41,778 nucleotides of DNA from Candidatus Cloacimonadota bacterium (GCA_030611765.1 JAUWPE010000007.1:1-41778); one strand, 5' to 3'; shown: positions 24,132 to 31,950, counted from the first letter of the stretch. Made by a program: numbers and translations. The notes: a model not told the origin generated them from the letters alone.

Positions 24132-25866
24132 GAAATTTATTGTATTATTTTGTCTTATTCTTGGAATATTAACAATTCCCCTCGTTGCAGAAACAGAATG
24201 GACTGTACTCGTCTATCTGGCTGCGGATAACAGTTTGAGCCAGCAGTCCTTTGTGGACATTAATGAAATGGAAGCTGTCGAGGATAACGATTCTATTAAG
24301 TTTATCATACAAGTAGACCCGTTGGATGACCCAAATTATCCCCCCTATTTCACAACCAGCCGAAGATATTTGATACGTCATGATAATAATCAGGACTCGA
24401 TCGGCTCAATTCTTCTCGATGATCTTGGTGAGATTAACTCGGCTGATCCTCACACTCTTGCTGATTTTGCTAACTGGGGATTTGACTTTGCTCCTTCTCA
24501 AAAGAGAATGCTCATCATCTGGGACCACGGGAATGGCTGGACTAAAGATGACGATCTTGTAAAAGAAATATGCTATGATGATTACTTTAATGACATAATG
24601 AGTGTCGCCGATGGTGAACTTAAAGAAGCAATTTCTTCAATAGAGTTCCCCATCAATATCCTTGTTTTTGATGCTTGCCTGATGCAGATGACAGAGGTTA
24701 TCACTGAAATTTATGAATTCTGTGATATTGTCGCCGGCTCAGAATTTACTGTACCTATAGATGGTATTCTTTATGGCGCACCAGCAGTAACTGCTTGTTC
24801 TAAGTATGGTCTCTTTAACTATATAGCTGACAATCCATCGTGTACTCCGATTGAACTCTCAAACGAACTTGTATATCGATATATTAATTCCTATACAACG
24901 CACTGCCAGTCTGGTTCAACAATTTCTTTTTCAGCGATTGATATGAGCAGTTATTCATCTTATTTAAACAAACTTAACGAATTTACACGAACTTACTCAG
25001 ATACTATTTATAACGATCTCTACCATGATGCGCGCAGCAATTGTCTTCAATTTAGTGGAGATAAAATAGATATTTGGGAATTTTTAGATGAAGTTTCTTT
25101 CATTGATAAAGATGTGCAAACAGCAGCAGGAGATATCGCAGTATTAGTAGATTCTATGACTATCGCATTCAGCGCTCTCTACCAAGATGTCCTTTATCCT
25201 AAACTTGGGAGGATGAGCATCTATTTTCCTCCTAATAACTTCAATTGGGAGCTTTATTACTTTTTAGATTTCAACGATCTTACAGAATGGGATAGATTCC
25301 TCAGCTACTATATAGGTAATTTTTCGGATTCTCCAATTATTGAAGATTTTGCTGTTTCGTCAGTAAGTGAAATGGTTAATTTTTCATGGGAAGTTTTCGC
25401 TACTACAGATTTGTCTTATAAATTATACTATAAACCAAGTCCGGACACAAGCTTCATCGAGATACAGGATTCAACGATCACTCATGCGACAAGTTATTCC
25501 TCCCAGTTTGAAACAGGTAACTATGAATTCAAACTACAAGCAACTGATGAGTTCGAGAACTCCTCCTCTGTTACTATATCCCACTTTATTTCTAGTGGCA
25601 ATATATTCAGATATTATCCAAATCCCTTTAATATAAATGAGAATAATATTGGGAAATTCATTATTTCAAATGATAATCTGACAGACGCTGCTATATATAT
25701 TTATAACCTTGCAGGTGAGTTTGTTGATAAGATTAAAATTGATGACACTACAGAACAAACGATAGAGGTGAATTACACTCCGGATAATGTCTCTTCAGGT
25801 ATCTATTTTTGTCTACTCAGATCAGGTAACACGATAGCGACAATTAAACTGGCTGTTATCCGCTGA
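24121..25866 (+). CDS. Secreted clostripain-family (C11) cysteine peptidase with C-terminal sorting-type module
   Basis: 581 residues from ATG 24121; an in-frame ATG at 24058 would place 21 non-signal residues before the signal peptide (MKNKKFIVLFCLILGILTIPLVA, shown in part), so the later start is preferred. Catalytic dyad: His136 in DHGNGW and Cys186 in FDACLMQM, both typical of C11. The middle has 'GSEFTVPIDGILYG'. Residues about 425-500 look like a fibronectin-III domain ('VNFSWEVF…YKLYYKPSPD'). The last ~75 residues ('YYPNPFN… IYNLAGEFV… SSGIYFCLLRSG') are the YPNPFN/type-A sorting-like module used by type IX secretion substrates and common in FCB bacteria. It probably degrades extracellular protein (Arg-specific in clostripain). 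It overlaps the LicC-like gene. Confidence 0.88.
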   Translation: MKNKKFIVLFCLILGILTIPLVAETEWTVLVYLAADNSLSQQSFVDINEMEAVEDNDSIKFIIQVDPLDDPNYPPYFTTSRRYLIRHDNNQDSIGSILLDDLGEINSADPHTLADFANWGFDFAPSQKRMLIIWDHGNGWTKDDDLVKEICYDDYFNDIMSVADGELKEAISSIEFPINILVFDACLMQMTEVITEIYEFCDIVAGSEFTVPIDGILYGAPAVTACSKYGLFNYIADNPSCTPIELSNELVYRYINSYTTHCQSGSTISFSAIDMSSYSSYLNKLNEFTRTYSDTIYNDLYHDARSNCLQFSGDKIDIWEFLDEVSFIDKDVQTAAGDIAVLVDSMTIAFSALYQDVLYPKLGRMSIYFPPNNFNWELYYFLDFNDLTEWDRFLSYYIGNFSDSPIIEDFAVSSVSEMVNFSWEVFATTDLSYKLYYKPSPDTSFIEIQDSTITHATSYSSQFETGNYEFKLQATDEFENSSSVTISHFISSGNIFRYYPNPFNINENNIGKFIISNDNLTDAAIYIYNLAGEFVDKIKIDDTTEQTIEVNYTPDNVSSGIYFCLLRSGNTIATIKLAVIR

Positions 25867-26086
25867 TTTTCCTGTGCACAACTTGTGGATAACTCGCAAT
25901 TCCATCACCATCTGGTTGCTAATTAGCTTCTATTATGTAAGTTATGAATTTTTACTAAATTTGTGTGAGGTGCATAATATTTTTTTCTCTCACCAAAATA
26001 GAACTTCTTATATAGCAGTAACTTAGGGGAAAAACCCTCATTTGCTCATAGGATTTTGGGCATAGAATTTGCTATAAAATATAGCT
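25867..26086. other. Convergent intergenic region
   Basis: 220 bases between the C11 peptidase and the FAD dehydrogenase, read toward each other. It contains a small A/T hairpin GCTATA-AAA-TATAGC at 26071-26085 immediately after the minus-strand stop, and an AGGG/CCCT 4-bp hairpin at 26025-26038, neither a convincing terminator. Two DnaA-box-like nonamers (TGTGCACAA 25873-25881, TGTGGATAA 25884-25892) are present. No ORF or RNA gene is seen. Confidence 0.5.
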
Positions 26087-27238
26087 CTATTTAAATTTTT
26101 CTTCAACCCCAAAATCTCTGTATAAACTGAGAGATTTCAGGTTATCTTTATCGTCTCCTGAAAGCGAATTTGTAAATAAACGTGTAAGTAATTTTCCTAT
26201 TCCGGGTCCCAGCATAAATCCCTGTCCGCACATACCGACAGCTAGGTAAAAGCCATCCACTTCGGTCTCTCCAAGTATGGGAAAACCATCAGGTGTTGCA
26301 GGGTATTGTCCCCGCCATGTTCTGCGTACTTTCAAATTCTTCAAACGAGGAAAAAGTTCCAGCATTCTCTGGGCTACTTGAGGAAGAAAAATAGATGTCG
26401 CCCTGCTGTCTGTGCCGACAATTGGAGGTTCTGGAGTTATGCAGAAAATAACCTGTCCTTCAGGTCGCTGATAAAAATAGTAGTTCTTGGAGTTCTCGGC
26501 AGGTCTGAGATCAACTATCATAGGGTCAAAGAAGTGCTGAACCGCATCAGTAATACCACCCTCATGACTATCCGGTACAACCGGTATATCTAAACCAACC
26601 ATTTTACCAATGAGATTTGCATTATTTCCTGCAACATTAATTACATTTTGTGCTGAAAAGGAATTTCCTTTATTTGTGTGAATTAAAAATTCGTTGCTCT
26701 TTTTTTGAATCCCGGTTACTTCCTCATTGAAAATATAGGATGCACCGTATTCCATACTCTTAAAATAAAAATAATTGAGTGCAAGATAAGGCGACGCACT
26801 GCCATCATCAGGAGAGAAAGTCGAACCTCTCAAACCATCAGGATTAACTCCTGGGGCTATTTTAAGGAATTCTTCAGCCAATATCCAATCAATATTCAAA
26901 CCATAACTTTTTTGGATTTTTAATAGGTCTTTGAGCATCTTCTCATGCTCACTAGTATATGCAAGAAAAGAGTAGCCATTGGACCGCCATTCGATATCGT
27001 CGCCATATTTTTCTTTCCAGGTAGAGAATACGTCTATTGCTTCTATCGAAATATGGATCTTTGCTTTATCGGAATGAGTTGCACGGATGCCCCCAATTGC
27101 TTTTTTATTCTGACCTTGTCCCGGTGAAGCAAGACTTTCGATAACAAGTACAGAGAAATGATCTTCAGCAAGAAATAAAGCGATCGGAACTCCTACAGAG
27201 CCGGCGCCAATGATAATGATATCAAAATTCTTATTCAT
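26087..27238 (-). CDS. FAD-dependent oxidoreductase, DAO family (sarcosine oxidase beta / HcnC-like)
   Basis: 383 residues; FAD-binding Rossmann motif 'DIIIIGAGSVGVPIALFLAE' at the N-terminus, 'GQGQNKKAIGGIRATHS' (DAO-type flavin loop) and C-terminal 'RTWRGQYPATPDGFPILGETEVDG', 'VGMCGQGFMLGPGIGKLL' (second FAD contact). This is the catalytic subunit that oxidises an amino or imino acid. It sits 6 bases downstream of the larger iron-sulfur/FAD subunit, the same two-gene pattern as HcnBC, octopine/nopaline oxidase and the archaeal dye-linked L-proline dehydrogenases. The C-N bond substrate (proline, sarcosine, opine, glycine) cannot be read from sequence. Cytoplasmic; no signal peptide. Confidence 0.88.
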   Translation of the reverse strand: MNKNFDIIIIGAGSVGVPIALFLAEDHFSVLVIESLASPGQGQNKKAIGGIRATHSDKAKIHISIEAIDVFSTWKEKYGDDIEWRSNGYSFLAYTSEHEKMLKDLLKIQKSYGLNIDWILAEEFLKIAPGVNPDGLRGSTFSPDDGSASPYLALNYFYFKSMEYGASYIFNEEVTGIQKKSNEFLIHTNKGNSFSAQNVINVAGNNANLIGKMVGLDIPVVPDSHEGGITDAVQHFFDPMIVDLRPAENSKNYYFYQRPEGQVIFCITPEPPIVGTDSRATSIFLPQVAQRMLELFPRLKNLKVRRTWRGQYPATPDGFPILGETEVDGFYLAVGMCGQGFMLGPGIGKLLTRLFTNSLSGDDKDNLKSLSLYRDFGVEEKFK

Positions 27239-27244
27239 ACGATC

Positions 27245-29314
27245 CTACTTTTCCTTCATTGTAGAAAGGATTTCAAGTGGAACTTCAACATATAATGGAC
27301 GTCGAGTGTTTAAGGTAATATCCTGCAAAGCATATCCTTCTTCTTGATACATTCGTAAAATGAGAATTTCGCAAGTCTTTCCTCCGCATGCGCCCATACC
27401 AGCACGTGTAAGCTGCTTGAGCTGGTTCATATCGGTTATCCCCTTGCGAATCCATTTTCGGATCTCACCCGCAGTAACCCGTTCACACCGGCAAACAATG
27501 ACACTGTCATCAATAGTATCCAGCAGCGGATTTTCCCTCACTTCGGAAACAATGAGTTCCTGAATCCGAATACCTGCGATCTTTTTTGCAACATGTGAAG
27601 GAGCTTTCACCTGTATGATCTGGGTTTTAGTTTTTGTATCACGAACCTTTACCACATGAAGTTCGTCTAGGAGGTCACCATCAATATCAACAACATGAAT
27701 TTGTTGCCCGGATTCGATTGGATGATTTCCAACTTCATATGGAATCGAAACAGTCGGAAAATGCGAATCCTTTCTATAATCTACCAGCGTGATTGCCAGT
27801 GCAGGGCATACAGTAAGGCATTGCATGCAACCGGTACACTTTCCTTCAAAAGTTGGCAAGCCGAGCAAGCTATCATCTTCAATCTTTATCTGATTAAGCG
27901 GACAGACAGATGCGCATGGATTACACGGAATTTCCTGGACACAATGAAATACCGGAAATACACCTTCTTCTGATTTGGGAAGTTTGTAAGGTAAAGTCTT
28001 TTGTGGTGGACTCTTTAAGATTTCTGCTTTTTTGCTCCACTCCTCAGGAATTTTTTCTGAAGATCGATTTAATGCTTTTGCAATTTTGATGCCCATAATT
28101 TTTCCGTTGAACATTGCTGATGAAGCTTCAGCGATCTCTTCCGCATCACCGGTGGAGAAAACTTCCATTCCTGCTTCCTCAGCTTCTTTATGAAATTCAT
28201 CGATTGGATTGAGACCCACTGCGATCAGGATTGTATCACAATGAACCGTTTTTTCTGTTCCGGAAATTGGTTTAAATTTTTTATCAACCTCTGCGATAGT
28301 TATGGATTCAACCTCATCTCTGCCATTCGCAGAAAGAATTGTATGCGAAGTATAAATAGGTACACCAAGGCGTTGAAGCTTGTCTTTATGAACCTTATAA
28401 CCGCCGCATTCAGGCATCGCTTCTGCCAGTCCCGCCACTTGAATACCGGCTTGTAATGCATGGTAACCGGCAATCAGTCCAACATTTCCACCGCCAATAA
28501 TGAAAATTCTCTTAGAAGGAATAACCATATCTCTGTTGACCAGTGTCTGAAATGCTCCTGCTCCATACACACCCGGCAAAGTATTACCGGGGAAAACCAG
28601 CATTTTTTCGCGAGCGCCGGCTGCATTTAACAAGATTTTGGGCTTGATGAGCAAATAGGTATTATCTTTTAGAATTCCTACTTTTTTATCGCTGAATACA
28701 TAAACCGCAGTGCTGTTCGTCCATATTGTTGCGGTATCATATTTCAGCAGTTCTTCGGATAAAATTTTGGCGATATCAATTCCCCGTGTTCCGGCATAAC
28801 AATCTTTTATCGAACCAAAAAATTTGTGTGTTTGAAGCACCAGTTTCCCACCAAGTTCTGACTTATCATCAACTAAAATGAGCGGCACATTGTTTTTGGA
28901 TAATTCGATCGCAGCAGATAATCCGGATGGTCCTCCACCAATTATAAGAACATCGGTTTCATATTCCTCAATTGGATCAAAAGATGGACTTTCATTCACT
29001 TCCGGCAATTCAGGAAGCCCCTCACAGCTTTGAACGATCATGTTTTCTGCCACAGGTATCATGCAGGATTTTACCGGAATTCCGTTTGCAATTACTGTAC
29101 ACTGTGCACATTGACCATTTGCACAGAATATCCCTTGAGGACTGTCATCTTTCACATGATGACCAAAAACATGTATTCCATGAGCAAACAATGCAGAAGC
29201 GATCATTTCACCCTCTTGAGCATACAGCTTTTGATCGTTCCAATAAAAGGGAATTGCCTTTCTCTCTTTTATTTCAAGAATAGGATGTTCTTTTATTCGA
29301 TAAGTTTCTGCCAT
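27245..29314 (-). CDS. Multi-domain FAD/NAD and iron-sulfur subunit (sarcosine oxidase alpha / HcnAB-like)
   Basis: 689 residues, domains in order: [2Fe-2S] Fer2_4 domain (Cys64, Cys69, Cys72, Cys84; 'GIFCANGQCAQCTV'); Pyr_redox_2 with FAD loop 'LIIGGGPSGLSAA' (123-135) and a second dinucleotide loop 'IIGGGNVGLIAG' (271-282); a two-cluster 4Fe-4S ferredoxin insert (Cys457/463/466/470 and Cys492/495/498/502); and a C-terminal BFD-like [2Fe-2S] domain (CRC at 607-609, Cys642, Cys647). It therefore combines HcnA and HcnB and adds ferredoxin clusters. It passes electrons from the DAO subunit (next gene) to a ferredoxin, quinone or electron-transfer flavoprotein. Start ATG 29314 follows an A-rich leader. 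Confidence 0.88.
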   Translation of the reverse strand: MAETYRIKEHPILEIKERKAIPFYWNDQKLYAQEGEMIASALFAHGIHVFGHHVKDDSPQGIFCANGQCAQCTVIANGIPVKSCMIPVAENMIVQSCEGLPELPEVNESPSFDPIEEYETDVLIIGGGPSGLSAAIELSKNNVPLILVDDKSELGGKLVLQTHKFFGSIKDCYAGTRGIDIAKILSEELLKYDTATIWTNSTAVYVFSDKKVGILKDNTYLLIKPKILLNAAGAREKMLVFPGNTLPGVYGAGAFQTLVNRDMVIPSKRIFIIGGGNVGLIAGYHALQAGIQVAGLAEAMPECGGYKVHKDKLQRLGVPIYTSHTILSANGRDEVESITIAEVDKKFKPISGTEKTVHCDTILIAVGLNPIDEFHKEAEEAGMEVFSTGDAEEIAEASSAMFNGKIMGIKIAKALNRSSEKIPEEWSKKAEILKSPPQKTLPYKLPKSEEGVFPVFHCVQEIPCNPCASVCPLNQIKIEDDSLLGLPTFEGKCTGCMQCLTVCPALAITLVDYRKDSHFPTVSIPYEVGNHPIESGQQIHVVDIDGDLLDELHVVKVRDTKTKTQIIQVKAPSHVAKKIAGIRIQELIVSEVRENPLLDTIDDSVIVCRCERVTAGEIRKWIRKGITDMNQLKQLTRAGMGACGGKTCEILILRMYQEEGYALQDITLNTRRPLYVEVPLEILSTMKEK

Positions 29315-29385
29315 TTTAAGTCCAATAATTATTTTTTAAGTTCCTTTTATTTTTAAGTGGGTCGATATACTTAAAATCTGAATTT

Positions 29386-29417
29386 CCAATATCCAACACG
29401 GAATATCGAATATCCAA
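29386..29417. repeat. Left inverted repeat of the S23 pseudogene unit
   Basis: Composed of CCAATATCCAA and CACGGAATATC followed by GAATATCCAA. Its reverse complement recurs to the right of the pseudogene as GATATTCCGTG (29882-29892) and TTGGATATTGG (29932-29942), split there by a hairpin. The pair frames the whole S23 unit. Confidence 0.7.
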
Positions 29418-29575
29418 GTGTTTTTGTTGATATCGCTCATTTTTCTTTTTCGCCGTATCAATGCTCTTAAAAAGTATTGAGATCAACTTGTCTGTCTCCT
29501 GCAATAGAGGAGACAATTTTGTTGAAGGTTGAATTAATTTTGCCTTTACTATTATCTTCAACCACACTTCGATTG

Positions 29576-29650
29576 CCTTGCGGATGGTTGAAAACCTACG
29601 CAATGGTAATCCGTTCACAACCATTGCGAAGGTCAAGACCATTCGCAAGG
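29576..29650. repeat. Nested palindromic element inside the S23 pseudogene
   Basis: Outer arms CCTTGCGGATGGT (29576-29588) and ACCATTCGCAAGG (29638-29650) pair with one mismatch; inner arms ACCTACGCAATGGT (29594-29607) and ACCATTGCGAAGGT (29620-29633) also pair with one mismatch. The four arms are variants of one 13-14-base module in alternating orientation. It can fold as a double-stem hairpin and lies exactly where the S23 reading frame is lost. Confidence 0.72.
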
Positions 29651-29881
29651 TTTCAGATTGTTTCAGCACTTTGCGCCTCTCCGTAATTGGGAGCAGGTGA
29701 TGTACCACTTTTCAGCATTTGAAAAGAAATATGTTTACCTGCTTTTGTGTCAGGTAGTTGCTCAGAAACATGAATAATTCTAACCGCATAATCAATAAGA
29801 CGATCCTGCAAATCGAACTTCATTTGATTATTTTCTCTATTCTTTTCTTTCTCGCTCATTTATCTTTTTCCTTCATCATTG

Positions 29882-29942
29882 GATATTCCGTGCCTGCCCC
29901 GTGTAATCTTCTTTTTTTTATTACACTGGGGTTGGATATTGG
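29882..29942. repeat. Right inverted repeat of the S23 unit, interrupted by a hairpin
   Basis: GATATTCCGTG at 29882-29892 and TTGGATATTGG at 29932-29942 together equal the reverse complement of 29386-29408. The 39 bases between them contain a hairpin, CCCCGTGTAAT (29897-29907) with ATTACAC-T-GGGG (29920-29931), one bulged base and a T-rich loop. This looks like a palindrome inserted into an older repeat. Confidence 0.65.
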
Positions 29943-29972
29943 ATATTTTTCCCAACTTACACACCTATTTCT

Positions 29973-31532
29973 TCAAAGAGCCTTTTTTATTTTCTTTTTA
30001 AGCTGCTTGATATGACCTTTACCCACACCTATCACGTTGCATCCAAGCTCGATATACTTCATGATCTTTTCATCAGTTAAAAAATTGGAGCAGTCAACGA
30101 TCAGTGGTTTTCTTCCACACATTTGGACAACATCTTCAGGTGCAAGGGCTTTATATGGTTTATGACCAACTGCAAACACTACGATCTCGGCATCAAAAAG
30201 GGTTTTGCTCAAATCCTTCTCAATTCTCATATATCCAAGCTCCGGCCACACTTCTACAAGTGGATCGTGTACAGAAATGATCGCATCTTTTTCCATGAGA
30301 TGCTCCCAGAGAAGTTTTGTTGGGGAATGCCTTGTATCAGCTACATTCTGCAGGTATGAAACACCGAGTATAGCAATACGTTTATCCTGAAGAGAAGGAC
30401 ATGCCTCCTCGATTATCTCAATCGTATGCATGGGCATCAGGTCATTTATATTTACAGCACTTACAGCCATTGGAAGTTTATTCTCCAAACCAAAAAGCGC
30501 TTCAGCAGCCCAATTCGCAAGTACCGGATCCTTTGTAAGGCAATAACCTCCAACACCCAAACTTGGACGCAGCATATTATCATGAGTACCCTCACGAACT
30601 TTAATTGATTTGATCACATCAAAAAGGTTCACCCCGATGTTTTCAGCGAGTTTCGCCCACTCGAACATCAGTGCAATATTTGTAGCGCGGTATGAATTTT
30701 CAAGCACTTTTGCCATTTCTGAAGCGTTGGTATGCCCCAATCGGCAGATTGGAAAATGTTCTGTATCGAGCACATTTGTGAGAAATTCTTCAGCAAGATA
30801 AGCTGCTTTCTCGTTAATGCCAGAAAAAGTTCTCCAATAATTTCTAATAGAGCTTACATATTTTGAACCGGGCATTACACGCTCATAGGAATGGGCTATA
30901 AGAGGAGGAAATTTTTCTACATCGATTCCTCTCTTTGTGAATTCCTCTCCGATCACAGGTTTGACTATTTTCTCTGAAGTGCCCGGCGGAACAGTTGTTT
31001 CAATAAGTATCAGGCACTCGGGTTTGATGCTTCTTCCAATTGTTCTCATCCCTTCCTTGAAGGCATTAAGGTCACAATATCCTTCTTCTGCCTGTCCAAG
31101 CTCTGGTTTTTGCGCATCCAGTTGAATATCTACTACAACAATATCTGCAAAAGTAAATACTTTTGGATGCCAGGTGGCACGAAGAGTTTTCTTCTTGTTT
31201 ACACAACGTGGAAAAATTTCCGGGATTTCCGGATCATCCGCATTCACTGGCGGTTTTCCGCTATTTATAACAGGAATTTTCCAATATGATCGACGTGAAA
31301 CAAGGTCGTTGCCATGAACAAAATACACTGGCTCTCCATTTTTATCTTCGGCATCTGCAACCACTGCAGCCATAACTGAGCCAACGAATCCCATACCCTG
31401 TACAACAACGATCTTCCTCCCCTTTTTTCTTTCTTCTTCTGAAAGAGACTTGAGGATTTCGAATTCCTGCTTGTCCTCTTCCGGCGTTGGAAATGGATAT
31501 TCAGTTCCATCTGGAGCAACCGATAATGACAT
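29973..31532 (-). CDS. UDP-glucose/GDP-mannose dehydrogenase family protein (nucleotide-sugar dehydrogenase)
   Basis: Oxidises a UDP-hexose (or UDP-HexNAc) to the uronic acid with two NAD+. I chose ATG 31532 (519 residues) because a perfect AGGAGGA box lies 3 bases upstream; the frame continues to 31595 but that start has no such box. Motifs: NAD loop 'VVVQGMGFVGSVMA' (42-55), 'LILIETTVPPGTSEKIV' (174-190), catalytic Cys331 in GVGGYCLTKDP, and C-terminal 'ILGVSYLQNVADTRHSP'. Compared with usual 430-450-residue members it has ~40 extra residues before the NAD loop and an insertion after it ('NDLVSRRSYWKIPVINSGKPP', shown in part). Probably supplies uronic acid sugars for surface glycans. Confidence 0.88.
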   Translation of the reverse strand: MSLSVAPDGTEYPFPTPEEDKQEFEILKSLSEEERKKGRKIVVVQGMGFVGSVMAAVVADAEDKNGEPVYFVHGNDLVSRRSYWKIPVINSGKPPVNADDPEIPEIFPRCVNKKKTLRATWHPKVFTFADIVVVDIQLDAQKPELGQAEEGYCDLNAFKEGMRTIGRSIKPECLILIETTVPPGTSEKIVKPVIGEEFTKRGIDVEKFPPLIAHSYERVMPGSKYVSSIRNYWRTFSGINEKAAYLAEEFLTNVLDTEHFPICRLGHTNASEMAKVLENSYRATNIALMFEWAKLAENIGVNLFDVIKSIKVREGTHDNMLRPSLGVGGYCLTKDPVLANWAAEALFGLENKLPMAVSAVNINDLMPMHTIEIIEEACPSLQDKRIAILGVSYLQNVADTRHSPTKLLWEHLMEKDAIISVHDPLVEVWPELGYMRIEKDLSKTLFDAEIVVFAVGHKPYKALAPEDVVQMCGRKPLIVDCSNFLTDEKIMKYIELGCNVIGVGKGHIKQLKKKIKKAL

Positions 31533-31535
31533 ATA

Positions 31536-31542
31536 TCCTCCT
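31536..31542 (-). promoter_or_regulatory. Strong ribosome-binding site deciding the sugar dehydrogenase start
   Basis: AGGAGGA read on the minus strand, 3 bases upstream of the ATG at 31532. It argues against the longer frame starting at 31595. Confidence 0.8.
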
Positions 31543-31608
31543 AAAAAAATCATCCTACCAAATGAGGATGTGTCTCTCTTTTTTTTCGGGTTCATACAGT
31601 GTCAAGAA

Positions 31609-31950
31609 TTTCACTCTATACCTTGCATACCCCCAAAAATTTACAGATCCATGTCAATAGGTTATGAAATCACATAAAGAATAAACAATAAATTGTCACC
31701 CTGAGCTTGCCTGTCGAGGCGGAGCGGAGCGCAGACTGGTCGAAGGGTCTGCCAATTCTTAATATAAAACACTTCGAGAACCTCAGTGTGACAACGAATA
31801 AAATATTTTGAAATAGTTTGAGCGAAGGTGAATTTCACAAGAATTGTACAAAGTAATTTTCCAACTGATAATTCCCGCTATCCATTTATTCATGGGCTCT
31901 ACAGAAAATGTGTGCCTAATTTTGGGGGGTATCACTGTTTCACTCTATAC
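31609..31950. mobile_element. MITE-like element with 13-bp direct repeats and terminal inverted repeats
   Basis: The 13-mer TTTCACTCTATAC occurs at 31609-31621 and again, same orientation, at 31938-31950. Just inside lie inverted ends: ATACCCCCAAAAATT (31627-31641) and AATTTTGGGGGGTAT (31918-31932), 14 of 15 positions pairing. The ~316-base interior has no ORF but contains a larger palindrome (31693-31794). This matches a non-autonomous transposable element with target-site duplication, though 13 bp is long for such a duplication. It fills most of the gap between the sugar dehydrogenase and the nucleoside kinase. Confidence 0.55.
31693..31794. repeat. Imperfect palindromic repeat of the 'CACCCTGAGC…CGAAGGGT' type
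   Basis: Ends TTGTCACCCTGAG (31693-31705) and CTCAGTGTGACAA (31782-31794) pair with one mismatch; an internal GTCGAAGGGTC (31739-31749) faces CACTTCGAG (31770-31778). The CACCCTGAGC…TCGAAGGGT phrase is a widespread intergenic repeat in bacteria. It carries no ORF. Confidence 0.65.

Larger units (their letters stand above)
29316..29823 (-). pseudogene. Broken four-helix-bundle protein gene (S23/IVS family)
   Basis: First part, from ATG 29823: 'MKFDLQDRLIDYAVRI' then 'QMLKSGTSPAPNYGEAQSAE', the N-terminal half of the S23 family (23S rRNA intervening-sequence protein). The frame stops just after SAE, at 29653. The C-terminal half resumes in another frame with 'VWLKIIVKAKLI', 'STKLSPLLQETDKLISI' and 'SIDTAKKKN' (to about 29439). 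Between them the expected segment (typically SR.DF.HK…LKEL.ET) is replaced by a palindromic block (29576-29650). Downstream of KKKN the frame runs through a repeat (29386-29417) before stopping at 29316. The gene is thus disrupted by a repeat and is not expected to give a normal protein. Confidence 0.82.

Noticed and set aside
25873-25892. Two DnaA-box-like nonamers (TGTGCACAA, TGTGGATAA) as a possible replication origin
   Set aside because: Only one is a perfect match, there is no cluster, no AT-rich unwinding element pattern and no dnaA, dnaN or other origin-linked gene nearby. Chance or a minor regulatory site is likelier.
26071-26085. Terminator for the FAD dehydrogenase operon
   Set aside because: The hairpin stem is only A/T with one G-C pair at the end, and no T tract follows directly.
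31533-31595. Longer start (31595) for the nucleotide-sugar dehydrogenase
   Set aside because: An AGGAGGA box at ideal distance supports ATG 31532; the extra 21 residues resemble nothing in the family and include the translated ribosome-binding site.
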